64,000 nt of DNA from Entonaema liquescens. Taxonomy: Eukaryota > Ascomycota > Sordariomycetes > Xylariales > Xylariaceae. Numbering within the stretch: the stretch's first letter is position 1; every line of letters begins with the position of its first letter. Where the stretch lies: NCBI GenBank assembly GCA_902805475.1, contig CADCSX010000012.1, positions 1,488,001 through 1,552,000 on the forward strand, read 5' to 3'. The notes beneath the pieces were generated by a model. It worked only from the letters and a program-made list of their open reading frames with translations. It was not told the origin of the DNA and made no database searches. This document shows, piece after piece, positions 1-11,118 of this stretch. The position numbers were made by a program, and so were the translations under genes.

Positions 1-126
1 CCGTAATTTACGTCCCGCGGGATCCTCTGGCTTGTCTGGAGACTTCATGCAGGTTGCCGCCATCGTCTGACCAAAATCAACTTTGCCCGCGGAGAAGTTT
101 CTTGGTAGTGGTTGATGGAAAATCAT
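1..126 (-). CDS. Possible 5' part of a leftward gene, cut by the window edge
   Basis: Reading leftward from an ATG at 126-124 there is an open frame of 42 codons to the edge with no stop. Its composition looks coding (it includes GKVDFGQTMAA and KSPDKPEDPAGRK). I do not recognise the protein. The start is uncertain. A consensus branch site TACTAAC lies just upstream on the minus strand and an AG follows about 26 nt later (near position 100), so the piece right of about 100 could be intron and the coding part an internal exon. It would be divergent from the gene starting at 646. Sequence left of the window would decide. Confidence 0.4.
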   Translation of the reverse strand, partial: MIFHQPLPRNFSAGKVDFGQTMAATCMKSPDKPEDPAGRKLR

Positions 127-645
127 CGTTAGTATTACGTTGCTAAACAACACTATCTTATTATCGTAGCATGCATTTACTCGGAACGGATATCTGTAGC
201 TTCATATTGTCCAAAGCTACGTGGCTACCACTTAATCATACCGATATTCCACATCTCTCAGCTTTCAGCTATTAAACTCAACGCCTCTCGGTTCCAAGCA
301 GACCGGTTGGAAAACATCCCGCTATTTACGGATGTTCGGCAAAAGGGACGTGTAGTCTAACGTCGTGCATCAGTAAGAATATGGGGGTTGGAAGGTGGGA
401 TACTCACAAGAAATTGTCCATAAATACGCGAGTCAATCACTTCCGTCAGGAAAGAAAGAACCAAGGAATACGTGCCTCCTCCAGAATTATTCATTGAATT
501 CGAATCATTATCTCAAGATCTTGCAACTCCTGTTATTCGACTCAAGCCTTAACAATCTCTGGTAACTCTGACCACACGGGGAAGCCACTTTTTGAAATCT
601 ACACTTCGCATTCGAAAGGTTTCTTCGCGAGGAATCAATTTCATC
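127..645. other. Intergenic region upstream of the repeat-protein gene
   Basis: About 520 bp of normal-composition DNA between the possible leftward gene and the ATG at 646. I see no long open frame, no clear TATA box and no repeat. It probably holds the promoter and 5' leader of the rightward gene and perhaps of a divergent one. A possible intron of the leftward gene (donor near 173, branch site near 130, acceptor near 100) overlaps its left end. Confidence 0.4.
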
Positions 646-3326
646 ATGCCAGTCCCATCAGGCGTTCGAGAGGGTGCCTTCATCAAGTTTAACGGCTGGG
701 ATCTTCCCGGGAACGACGTCGCTTATTACAAGAAATATAGTGGAAATATCGACAAGTTGAAGGAAGTTGTCAATGAGAACTCAAACTCTATGTTCTATGC
801 CTTCAACACGAATGGATGGATCAAGTCATACCCATACATCCAGGAGACAGACTTCAAGCAGGTCTCAGGGTGTGATACGTGGGTGAAAGTTGATTACCCA
901 GGGTGGGTGTTCTTCCAAGGTGAGAGATCCCTACGCCCGTCAACGAAGAAATGGCTCCTAATATAAGCAAATAGGAAAGGATCATACGACCGATGATATG
1001 TACCGCATCGAAGACTATAATACGTTCCCGAGCCTAACGGCAGAGGTGGACGCGAGGACAGCTGAGGACTCGAATCTTCTCGAGATTGCAGCTTTCAACA
1101 CACTCGGATATGTGAAATCCAAGATCGATTGGCCTTTATCTGACTGGAAAGAAGCGACCACCCTCGATGGCATCTACGTCCGAACCGACTTTGGAGGGTT
1201 TAACTTCTTCCCGCAATGTGACTCTTCGGGGAACGATATCGGCAATGCAACTAGTAAGGCTAGAGATATTCCCTCTCTTATCACCAGCTGTCGAAATTAT
1301 GAGACCAAGGGAGCCCTTGGGTTCAACACAATGGGGTATATCAAAAATAAAATCACGCTTCCTCCCGGGAATGCCAGCGATTTCCCGACGACACTCAAGG
1401 ATTATATGCTCAAACTGAATGGCCGGGCTTCGTTTATCTACCTGGTGTAGATTCCCCGGCAACGACATCGTTCGCTACGAGGGAAAGAATGTCGCTAAAC
1501 TCATCGAAGAAGCACGAAAGGATCCTAAAGTCGTTGCCTTCAATACAAATGGATGGATGAAGAGTAACGTTACGAGCGAGCCCGAATTTCCCTCCACTCC
1601 ACAGGCTGTGCTTTTTGGAACATACGTCAAATTACCAGCGGAGTCAGAGCTACTGGAAGTCGGTGCCGACCTGCGCGTAGATATCCCATTATTCATCTTG
1701 AAGGGAACTATCGCTTTATGGGCCTCTTGGTGGCTACCAGGCAGCGGAACCCGTCTTGAATATGCGGAAGGTGTTTCGGAAACATGCAGGGCAATCAAGG
1801 AGCAGGTGTCGCAAGGAACTATGAGCGTACGGCAAGCGGCCCAATTGGCTTTTGACATGAGACAACAATATCTTGTTAGTGCACGCGAAAAACCATCGGC
1901 TTCAGGACAAATCTTTGCCACGGCCGTTAAGCCGGCGGATCTGAGGATCGACAAATATCTCAACAAGTATAGCCAAAAGATTCTCGGAAAGGACTTTTCT
2001 CAGGTCACTTCTGCAGAGGCACCCCAGGTGAGTAGAACATGTGAAATACGACCCGACACCAATTACTGACTGCTTCAAGGTGATGACAGCTGTCCTAAAT
2101 AGTACTGGACGTGCTAACCCGAAAGTCAATTTGGCGTTGGAAGGTGCCGACATCCTATGTAAGGCGCTGGTTCCAATCGCTGTTGGCTTATCTATTGTTT
2201 CTGTCGCGATCGCCCCAGACTGGGAACTGCAGCTAGCTGAGCAGATCAGCTCCTGGTCTATAGCCATTGCCTCGAAAACCTTCACAGAAGAGACAGGGCG
2301 CTTATATGGCCCAGCTGGTGCGCTCCTCGGTGGTATTGTGGGAACCATTGTTGCCACTATTTTAGATAACAACCAATTCCCGAACCTAGTTGAGTGGTTC
2401 TACGGAGGCTCATCGAGCAGTTCGGCGTCTGATATACTCAACAACGCGTACAAGTATACTCGTGATGCAGCGATCAAACAGATGAACGCAGCTGGAAGAA
2501 ACTACCACGTGCATCGAGTGTATGCCAACGACCTCTCCGCCATCGACGAAGATCCATCTCAGACTGCAGCAGTCGTGGATGCGATGGTATCCAGGTCTGC
2601 TGACGCGAGAAGCCAGAGAGATGATGAGGCATGTCGCCCTCACCCTATTTAAAGGAATTATATCGGTAATACTGACTTTGCCTAGTTGGTCGCGACGATA
2701 GTATGGACGGGCCCAAACGACATCTCAGCGATAAACCCTGGAAATCCTGGAGATTTGGTAAAGCTGATTCAGTGGATTCAAATAAATCTTCCCAGTTATG
2801 TTTCGGGGCTCCAGGTTTGTGCCCTAATATGGAATGATTAGCATGAGTAAGTCTAACTATGACCAGGTGGTGTACGGGACTCAGCCATCAGACCATGTTC
2901 AGGAGATAAACAAAGGCTATCCCGACATAAATCGCGGCTTCCATGGAGAGTAAGTTACGATCACGGCATCACTTGGTATATATACGGTACTAAAGATTGA
3001 ACAGATATGTTTGGCTTGTTCCGCAGTGGACTGAAGAACGGGATAAAGCTGCTGTAAACTTCGAAATGTTGATAACAGGCTCCAGCCAAAGTGGTCTTGA
3101 CGATCTGGCGAAAGGCGCTGGTGGCGATTATCGATATCTTATTCCAAAGCCAGATGTGCACATCGAGAACAAAGTAAAGGAAGTAGCACTATATCGGAAG
3201 TCCAACGGCGAGGGGCCGGTTAAAATTGGAGACATAAGCGGCAGAGGATATACTGATTTCTCGACCGATATCAACGCCAACCGTGGCGGTGATTACTTGC
3301 ATCTCATCTGGAAATCCGGGTATTAG
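646..3326 (+). CDS. Multi-exon gene for a PAN/Apple-like repeat protein with GGDY tail; frame broken once
   Basis: Predicted exons are 646-919, 975-about 1440, about 1441-2027, 2080-2628, 2686-2814, 2867-2949 and 3005-3326, about 800 aa in total. Five introns of 52-57 bp (920-974, 2028-2079, 2629-2685, 2815-2866, 2950-3004) join in frame; several have CTGAC-type branch sites. The N-terminal half has four repeats, each with a GND-like turn and ending FNTxGxxK (codons at 799, 1091, 1319 and 1536), resembling PAN/Apple-type modules but poor in cysteine. The middle (about 2110-2400) is hydrophobic and glycine/alanine-rich. The last exon has two related motifs, GAGGDYRYL and RGGDYLHLIWK. There is no evident signal peptide. 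Function is unknown; carbohydrate or protein binding is only a guess from the repeats. Between exons 2 and 3 the frame shifts at about 1436-1457 with no plausible intron, so the gene may be a pseudogene or carry base-call errors. It borders the RIPed compartment. Confidence 0.7.
2629..2685 (+). other. Probable GC-AG intron in the repeat-protein gene
   Basis: The donor is GCATGT after GAG at 2628. The branch site TACTGAC precedes the acceptor CTAG at 2685, and both exon ends are phase 0, so the flanking frames join exactly. No GT donor nearby keeps the frame. The change from GTATGT to GCATGT could be a natural GC-AG intron or a mutated donor. Confidence 0.55.
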
Positions 3327-3457
3327 GGCATCCGATGGTCCGGAATCAGGTTGACGAAGGGCAAGGAGAAGGAGTTCGGCCGTCGCTCATTATAGCCGTA
3401 GCATGGCAAGTCATGCATATAGTTCGGGTAGCTAGAATCATAACCAGTCTCTCTTTG

Positions 3458-4184
3458 AGTGATGCTATTTCAAGATTACTTTGCCGGACCTACAATGCAA
3501 ATTACTTGGAATTACAACTACTAACAATTACGTATAAATATTATCGTAAATTGACAATTTTATAATTTTACTTTATTACTTTATTACTTTGAATTAAATT
3601 TAATATTTTTTAATTATAATAATAAATATTTATATTTATTTTAAAATATTTTCATTATTTGAATTTTTATTAATTAATTAATATTAATATTTAAAAAAAT
3701 TTTTTATAATTATAAAATAATAATTTATAAATAATAATATTTTTATATTTTTTTTAAAAAAATATTAATATTTTTAATATAAATTATTTATATAAATTTA
3801 ATTAATATAATTAAATATATTTAATAATATTATTTTCATAAATATATTATATAAATTAAATAAAATATTATTAAATAATAAAATAATATATATTATATAT
3901 ATTATATATAATATTAATAATATTATATATTTAAATATAATTAATTTTATATATAAATAAAAATTTAAAATAAATTTTAATTTTTAATTTTTTTAAATAT
4001 AAAAATAAAAACATAATATTTTAATAATATTTATTTTTTATTATTTATATTATAAAATATAAAAAAATATTAATCATAATTTAATATACATTTATAAAAA
4101 TAAAATTTATTAAATTTTAAAAAAAATTTAATTTTTATTTTATTTTAATAAATTATTTTTTAAAAATTAAAAATATTTATGTTT
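3458..4184 (+). mobile_element. TIR family A, copy A1 (right end not found)
   Basis: The first 90 bp (GTGATGCTATTTCAAGATTA onward) match the left ends of copies at 6061, 12537 and 61387, and the AT-rich continuation to about 4070 follows the same order. The left end keeps many G and C bases, so it gives the least mutated version of the terminus; from about 3550 rightward it is fully AT-converted. The right inverted repeat is not visible; the sequence diverges before the LINE insertion at 4202. It lies 131 bp after the stop of the upstream gene. Non-coding as far as I can see. Confidence 0.55.
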
Positions 4185-4201
4185 TTAAATAAATAATTTT
4201 A
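4185..4201. repeat. Left 17-bp target site duplication of LINE L1
   Basis: TTAAATAAATAATTTTA here is repeated exactly at 5094-5110 and brackets the undegraded LINE piece. Confidence 0.8.
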
Positions 4202-5093
4202 TTATTATTATTATTATTATTCCTACTCCGTTACGCCTACATATCTGGCCCGTTGCGGCTGAGGCATTGCCGGTGCTGCTTCTCGGTAAATTTTCGGGCA
4301 GGAACCGTGCTCTTGCCGGAGAAAACCTGACCCGCTTCCGTTTGTTCTCAATCTTCGTTGCACGCCCGCATTGTACGCTGCTGTATCTCATTAAGGTCTC
4401 ACCACCCTAATAGATTAAATAGTACGTTTGGCCGTACGGGGTCACTCCTATCGCCTCCGTACGGCCCGTCCCCGTTATGTCTCCGTGTTTTGTTCGGTAA
4501 TCGTCCTATTGTTCTTGTCGGACGGCCCTTTTTGTTCCACCATTCGGCCGTCATAGGTGAGGCTGCTTTCCGCTTTGGTGCCGCTAAGTCTGCTATCCTT
4601 TGGAGCTCCTCTATTATATAATCGACGTAGAGATCTAATTCCCCGGGGCCTAAAAAGAACTTTGGTATCGATAATTTCTCCATTTCTACTTCCACTATCG
4701 TCGGGTCGAGGTCCTTCCATACCCATCCCTTGCGTTCTCCGCGAGGTTCGCGGGGTTCGTCCCGGATGCTTCCTACGGTGATTTCGATCAGTTGTGCTCT
4801 ATGGTCCGATCCTATCCAGTCCAACTCTCGAGGCGTCGTGTGTGGTATTCTTGTATCTACCCACGCTAAGTCAATCGTCGAGTCCCTTTGGTTCCTCATC
4901 ATTCTTGTGGGTTGGCCCCTTGCCGTAGCTAGGCCTAGCCGCCATCGTTCCGCTAGATCCAATAGGGTGTTTGGGTTGCCTGTTGTTCTATTTTCTTTGT
5001 CCCAGATGGGGTGGTGCATATTGAAATCCCCTACTATAACATGCTTCCCATTTCCTTTCTTGCTATCCATCTCCGGGAAGGGGTTGTGTCTCG
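4202..5093 (-). mobile_element. Undegraded, 5'-truncated and internally deleted Tad-like LINE (L1)
   Basis: On the minus strand the piece starts inside the endonuclease domain (5070 side), skips the reverse transcriptase, and ends in a 3' terminus followed by an (AAT)n tail at about 4222-4202. A perfect 17-bp target duplication (4185-4201 and 5094-5110) flanks it, which is typical of target-primed reverse transcription. G and C content is normal, in sharp contrast to both flanks, so it inserted after the surrounding DNA was RIPed. The 3' terminus matches, allowing C-to-T and G-to-A changes, the RIPed LINE ends at about 5318 and 21490. The join between endonuclease and 3' end lies at about 4535-4545. 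Confidence 0.85.
4399..5070 (-). pseudogene. LINE ORF2 fragment: endonuclease domain without reverse transcriptase
   Basis: This 223-codon frame holds the C-terminal part of an APE-type endonuclease of the kind found in Tad/I-like LINEs. Visible motifs are IVGDFNMHHPIWD, IDLAWVD and SDHRAQLIEI, which carry the conserved Asp/Asn, Asp and Asp-His residues of the fold. The N-terminal catalytic motifs are missing (5' truncation), and after AEWWNKK near 4545 the frame runs into unrelated 3' sequence, so the reverse transcriptase is deleted. It cannot support its own movement. RIPed full relatives of the same endonuclease are at about 18610-19300 (plus) and 34730-36440 (minus). Confidence 0.85.
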
Positions 5094-5110
5094 TTAAATA
5101 AATAATTTTA
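5094..5110. repeat. Right 17-bp target site duplication of LINE L1
   Basis: Exact copy of 4185-4201. Confidence 0.8.
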
Positions 5111-5142
5111 AAATATATAAAAAAAATATTATTATTTTAAAA

Positions 5143-5313
5143 GTGGTTTAACGTAATAATTTAACGTTTAATATTTTTTTTCGAAAAAAAATAAGTTCGA
5201 ATTTTATAATTATTATAAAGTTTTTAATTTTTTAATAAAAAATTAAATTATTATTAAAATAATTACGTAAAATTAATATATTAATAAATAAATTTTCTTT
5301 TTATTAAAATTTA
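5143..5313 (+). repeat. RIPed head of a tRNA-derived SINE-like element (S2)
   Basis: The stretch starts GTGGTTTAACG and contains a box-B-like AGTTCGAATTT at 5194-5204. The whole 170 bp lines up with the reverse complement of about 20300-20455, allowing only transitions and small gaps. It stops where the (ATT)n tail of a minus-strand LINE begins, so it is the 5' part of an element whose remainder is gone or displaced. Confidence 0.5.
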
Positions 5314-5916
5314 AATATATTATTATTATTATTATTATTATTTTTATTTTTTTTATTACGTTTATATATTTAAATTATTATAATTAAAACATTATTAATA
5401 TTTTTTTTTAATAAATTTTTAAATAAAAATATAATTTTTATTATATATTTACATTATATATTATTATATTTTATTAAAGTTTTATTATTTTAATAAAATA
5501 AATAATATATTTAATTATATAAAATTATTTTTATTATTTTTATACGGTTTATTTTTATTATATTTCCGTATTTTATTTAATAATTATTTTATTATTTTTA
5601 TTAAATAGTTTTTTTTATTATTTTTTAATATGTTATTTTTTATTAAATTATAAATAGTTTTATTTTTATTTTATTAATAATATATAATAATAATATTTTT
5701 AATAAATATAATTTTATTTAATATATATTATAAAATTATTTTTTTTAATATTTTTTTTTAATATTTTTTTAAATTTATTTTCATTTAATTTTTATATTTT
5801 TAATTTTTTATTTATTATTATATTTTATTATTAATTTTTTTATTATAATAATAATAATAATAAATTTAATAGTAAATTTATTATATTTTAAAATCATATA
5901 TTTTTTAAATATTTTA

Positions 5917-5964
<48 letters not shown>

Positions 5965-7000
5965 TTTATATATTTTATTTTTATTTAATTTATTTTTAAT
6001 ATAATTATAATTTAAATTTCTTTTTTATTTTAATTATTTAATAGTTTTATTTAATTAAAAATGATGTTATTTTAAGATTATTTTATTAGATTTATAATGT
6101 AAATTATTTGGAATTACAATTACTCGTAATTACGTATAAAATTATCGTAAATTGATAATTTTATAATTTTACTTTATTATTTTAAATTAAATTTAATATT
6201 TCCCAATTATAATAATATATATTTACGTATATTTTAAGATATTTGAAATATTTAAATTTTAATTAATTAATTAATATTAATTTTAAAAAAATGCGATTAT
6301 ATTTCGTAAAATTATTTTAAAAATAATTTATAATTAAAAAATAATAATTTATAAATAAACGTTAATAATTTTTAAATAATAATAAGTAATTTATAAATAA
6401 AAATTAATAATTTGTAAATAATAATATTTTATATTATTTTTTCATAATATTAACGTTTATAATAAAAGTTATTTACATATATTTAATTGGCGTAATTAAA
6501 TATATTTAATAATATTAATTTCGTAAATAAATAATTTAAATTAAAAAAATATCATTAAATGATAAAATAGTGCGTGCCAAGTATATTATTAATAACGTTA
6601 AATATTTAAATATAACCGGTTTTTTATATAAATACAAATTTAAAATAAATTTTAACATTAATTATAACATTTATTTTTATTTTTCTTTAAATATAAAAAT
6701 AAAAACGTAGCGTTTTTATAATGTTTATTTTTTATTATTTACATCGTGAAATTTAAAAAGTTATAAAATTATGTTATTTTATTAATAATTTTAATTGTTA
6801 ATTATTTACAAGTGTTTAATAAAGTAATTTATAATATAAACTTAATAAAGTAATTTTAAAATAACATCATTTTTAATTAATATATTTATTATTATTATAT
6901 TAAAATTATTATAAAATATATTTTAATATATTTTTTTATATTATTTATAAATTTATTTATATTAATTATTTTTTTTAAAAAGTAAAAAAAATAATTAATG
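5314..7000 (-). mobile_element. RIPed LINE 3' end (L2), split by TIR element A2
   Basis: It begins on the left with an (ATT)n run and then TTATTACGTTTATATATTT, the RIPed form of the LINE 3' terminus seen undegraded at 4222-4242. It then follows 21490-22400 in order. The match stops at 6060 and resumes at 6871 (TTAATTAATATATTTATTAT), so the A2 element sits inside it. A second (ATT)n run lies at about 5922-5962. No reading frame survives. Confidence 0.65.
6061..6870 (+). mobile_element. TIR family A, full-length RIPed copy A2 (about 810 bp)
   Basis: The ends are inverted repeats: ATGATGTTATTTTAAGATTA at the left and the complement of the same motif ending ATAACATCAT at 6870, with about 24 bp clearly matching. 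Comparison with the uninterrupted LINE sequence at 22280 shows a target duplication of roughly 9-10 bp (TTTAATTAA-like), which suggests a Mutator-type MITE. There is no coding frame. Confidence 0.7.
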
Positions 7001-7004
7001 TATA

Positions 7005-8515
7005 AAAAAATTTTTTATATTAAAATTAATTTTATTAAAAATAATAAAAAATAAAACTTTTCACAAATTATATAAAAAAATTATTTAAATTATTTAAATT
7101 AATAATAAAATAAAATAAAATAATTTTAATTTTTCTTAATAATTACTTTTTATAAAAAATAAAAATAATAATATTATTATTATTATTAAGTTGTAAATTA
7201 TGTTTTATTTATTAAAAATATATATAATTAATTTTTATATATATATTATTTAATATTTATAAAATATTATTTTATATATTTAAATAATAAACGTTATAAA
7301 TATTAATTTTATAATTAAATATTTAAAAATAACGTTTTACATTAACATAATATATTAATCCATTTTTTATATAATTATATTTTTTTTTAAATAACTTTCT
7401 TTTTATTAATAATTTTTTTTTAAATACAATTAATTTTTATTAATTTTTAATTTTATTAATAATTATAATTATATTTTATAAAATTTTCATTTATTATTTA
7501 CATTTATTTTTATTACTTTTAATAATAATTATAATTTTTTCTATTTTTATTTAAATATTTAACATTTTTAATAATTTTTTATTTATTATTAATATACTAT
7601 TAATTTCACAATTTAAAATATTAAAAATTAATTTTATTTTTATTTTTATTTAATTTATTTTTTTATTAAACTTTTAATACATTATTTAAATAACATTTAA
7701 TATTTCGCAAATATTATAAATTATTATTTATAAACATATTTTTTTATTTTCATATATTAATTTTTATTATTTTAATTACTTTTTAATAAATAATAATAAT
7801 TTATTAAAATTTCAGTTTAATTTATTACTTATAAATTTTTAATATAAATTTTTAATATCTATTATTTTAAACTTTTTTTATTTTTTTTATAAACATAATA
7901 ATTTATTAAAAAAAAGAAATTTAAACTTTATTAAATAATTAACATAATTAAATTAATTTCAAAATATATAATATTTTATTAATTTTTATAAACATAATTC
8001 CCAATTTATATTAAACATTTTTAATTATTTAATAAATTTTAAATATTCTTTTATAAAATAATAATTAAATATATTTATTAACATATTTAATTATTTTTAA
8101 TCTTTTTTAATATAAATTTTATATATATAAAATAATTTTTTTCAAATAATTTCATATATAATTATTATATTAAGTTAATTATAAATTTAATACTTAACCA
8201 ATTTAACAATTATTTTAATAAAATTATACCATAAACATATTTTATTATAATGAAATAATATAATATAAAATTTATTTTAAATTATTAAAGTTTTAATTAT
8301 ATTAATTATTAATATAATTTAATTATATATTATTTATTATTAATAAAAAACAATAATCTTTCCCCATTTATTATAATTAATAATTAAATTTTTATATTTT
8401 TTTTAATTTAATTTTATTTACTTTTAATTTTATATTTTATTAAATAATAAAATTAACATTTAAATTTTAAACTAAATTTCAAAATATATAAAAAGTTATA
8501 ATTTCTTAATTTCAC
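7005..8515 (-). repeat. RIPed repeat family C, inverted copy
   Basis: The reverse complement follows 13707-15227 in order over its whole length, for example the 8340-8510 segment against 13725-13870 and 7000-7200 against 15050-15230. This copy has lost nearly all G on the plus strand. Identity is unknown. Confidence 0.6.
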
Positions 8516-10997
8516 TTTTTAATTAATTTTATAAACATTATAATAATATGATATCATTAATAAAATATAAAAAAAATAAATAAATAATAAATAATTTTAT
8601 TTATTAATATAATTAAAATAATATAATAAAATATTAAATTATTTATTTTAAATATATATAAAATTATATATTAATTATTTATTTATTAGTATAAAATTAA
8701 AATAATACTTATATTTAAAATTATAATTAATTAATAAAAATAAATAATTAATATTTAAATAATTATTTAAATTAATTATAATAATTATTATATTACATTA
8801 TTAAGAAATACATATATATAATATTTATTTTATTATTATTATCAAAAATATATTTAATTTATTAAAAAATTAAAATCTAAAAAGAAAATATTAAAAAAAA
8901 TGTAAAAAAGGAAAAATAAATATTTTAAATAACAAAAAACAAAATCTTTCTATACTTATTTAAATAAATTTTAAAAAGTTTTAATTAATTATTTCTTACC
9001 GTATTTTTTTAACTTTTAAATTAATTGAATTATAAAATTAATAAAATTTCGATATTAATTTCAATTAATTATATTATAAAATTAATAAAATTTTAATTAA
9101 TTAATATATATAATTAAAAACATTAATTTAATAATAATTTAGAAAATCATATTATTTATTAAAACTTAAATAATAATATTATAAATAATGGGATTTTAAC
9201 ATATATATTTATTTTAAATATTATTTAAATAATTTTTTAATTATTTTTACTTTCTTTTATATTTTAATTATTGATTTTATCTTTATCTCAATTAACGATT
9301 TTGTTATTATTTTAATTAATTTTATCTTTATTTTAATCGGTTTTGTTTTTATTTTAATTATTTTTATTTTTATTTTAATTAACGGTTTTTAATAATTTTA
9401 ATTTTGTTAATATTATAAAATTATTTTTATTATTCTTATTTATGAAATTTATTATATTTTATATAAATAAGTTTTTTAAATATTATTAATTATATATTAA
9501 AATATAACTTTTTTATCGGATTAAATATTTAATAACTAATTTTCTTTTTTATTTATTAATTTATTATTTTAAAAAATTGTCGATTTTATATAATATTTAA
9601 TTTTTATGATTGTTTTTTATGATTATTTATTTAAATTGTAATTTATAACAATTATATAAATTAATTTTTTATAATTTTTTATAAAATAAAATTATAAAAA
9701 TTATTTTATAAATTTTATAATATAATAAAATATTTAATTTATAAATTAAATTATTAACGTATTATATAATTAATAATAGCTTAATAGATTATATTAACCA
9801 TTTTCGTAATAATTTATTTAATAAAATATATTTTTTATATAATTAAAAATATATTATTTTTTTATTTTTTATTTTATAAATTTATAAATTTAATTATATT
9901 ATATTTTTACGTTTATTATCATAAAATTAATTATTATTTTAATATTTTTTAATATAAGTTTTATAATATATGAAATTTAATATTATTATTAAATATTTTC
10001 ATAATTAATATAATTATTTAAAGTTTAAAATTATATACCATTTTATTTAAATTTTATTTTAATATGATTAATTTAATATTATTTAAATTATATTATAAAA
10101 TTAAAATAATATTAATTTATAATTTAAATAAAAATAAATAATAATATTATATAATTATTTTAATATTTTAATTTTTTGTATTTAATTATTAATTTATAAA
10201 TAATAATTTATTAATATAATAAATTTTATTTTTAATTTTATAAATAATATTTATTAAAATTTTAATTAAATATTATTTTTATTAATATTTCTTAATTATA
10301 TACTGAAAGGATTTATAATATTAATATTATTTAATATTAAAATAATTTTTTTATTAAATTTATAAAGTATAATTATTATTATATTGTAATTTTAAACTTT
10401 TTTTACTATTTAAAATATATTTTTTATTAATATTTTAAATAAATTAATAATAAAGTTTTATATTATTATATAATAAAATATAATTATTAAATTAATTAAT
10501 AATAATTTACTATTTATTTTTAATTTATTATTATAACTTTTTTAATATTTTAAATATTATTATATATATTTTTTAATTTTTTTTTATTAAATTTTATATA
10601 TTAATATTTTATAAATTATAAAATATTTATTTTAATTTAAAATAATATTATTTATTATATATTATTTTTAATAAATTTTATATATAATTTAATAAAATTA
10701 ATAATTATTTTTAATTTATATTTAATATATAATATAATAATTTATTTTATAATTTATAATAAAATTATTTAATTATATTTTTATTTATTTTTTTAATTAA
10801 TTAAAATATTTTTTATAATTATTTTAATTATTTATTTTTTTTTATAATTTTAAATAATATAAAATTTAAATATTTTATTAATAATTATTTTAATTATAAA
10901 ATAATTAAAAAATTTTATAATGTTTTTTAATGTAACTTTTATTATATTATTTTTTTTTAATTGTTATTTTTATTAATAATTGTGATAATATATTAAA
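8516..10997. other. AT-saturated DNA without recognisable gene
   Basis: Around 90 percent A+T by eye, with no open frame of note and no match I can see to the Ty3, LINE, A, B or C families. It is presumably RIPed repeat remnants. It contains the loose tandem array at 9255-9395. Confidence 0.5.
9255..9395. repeat. Degenerate tandem array
   Basis: Imperfect units of about 20-24 bp around TTTTATTTTAATTAA with variants TATCTTTATTTTAATCGG recur five or six times. It could be a RIPed coding or promoter minisatellite. Confidence 0.5.
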
Positions 10998-11118
10998 TAT
11001 AAAATAGTTTTGCAAAATGAAATTAAAATTGATTTCTTTAAAATTTAATAAATTTTTAATTTATTAAATTTTATATTAAACTTTAATTTTATAAATATAT
11101 ATTAAATTATATTTAACA
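10998..11118 (-). repeat. RIPed LTR of copy T1 (121 bp, internal deletion)
   Basis: It aligns with the reverse complement of the 146-bp LTR, keeping TTTGCAAAATGAAATT against TCTTGCAAGATGAAATT, but lacks about 25 bp in the middle. Confidence 0.75.

Noticed and set aside
1136..1966. Antisense frames of 110 and 163 codons over the repeat-protein gene
   Set aside because: The plus strand has in-phase exons and repeated motifs; the antisense frames have none.
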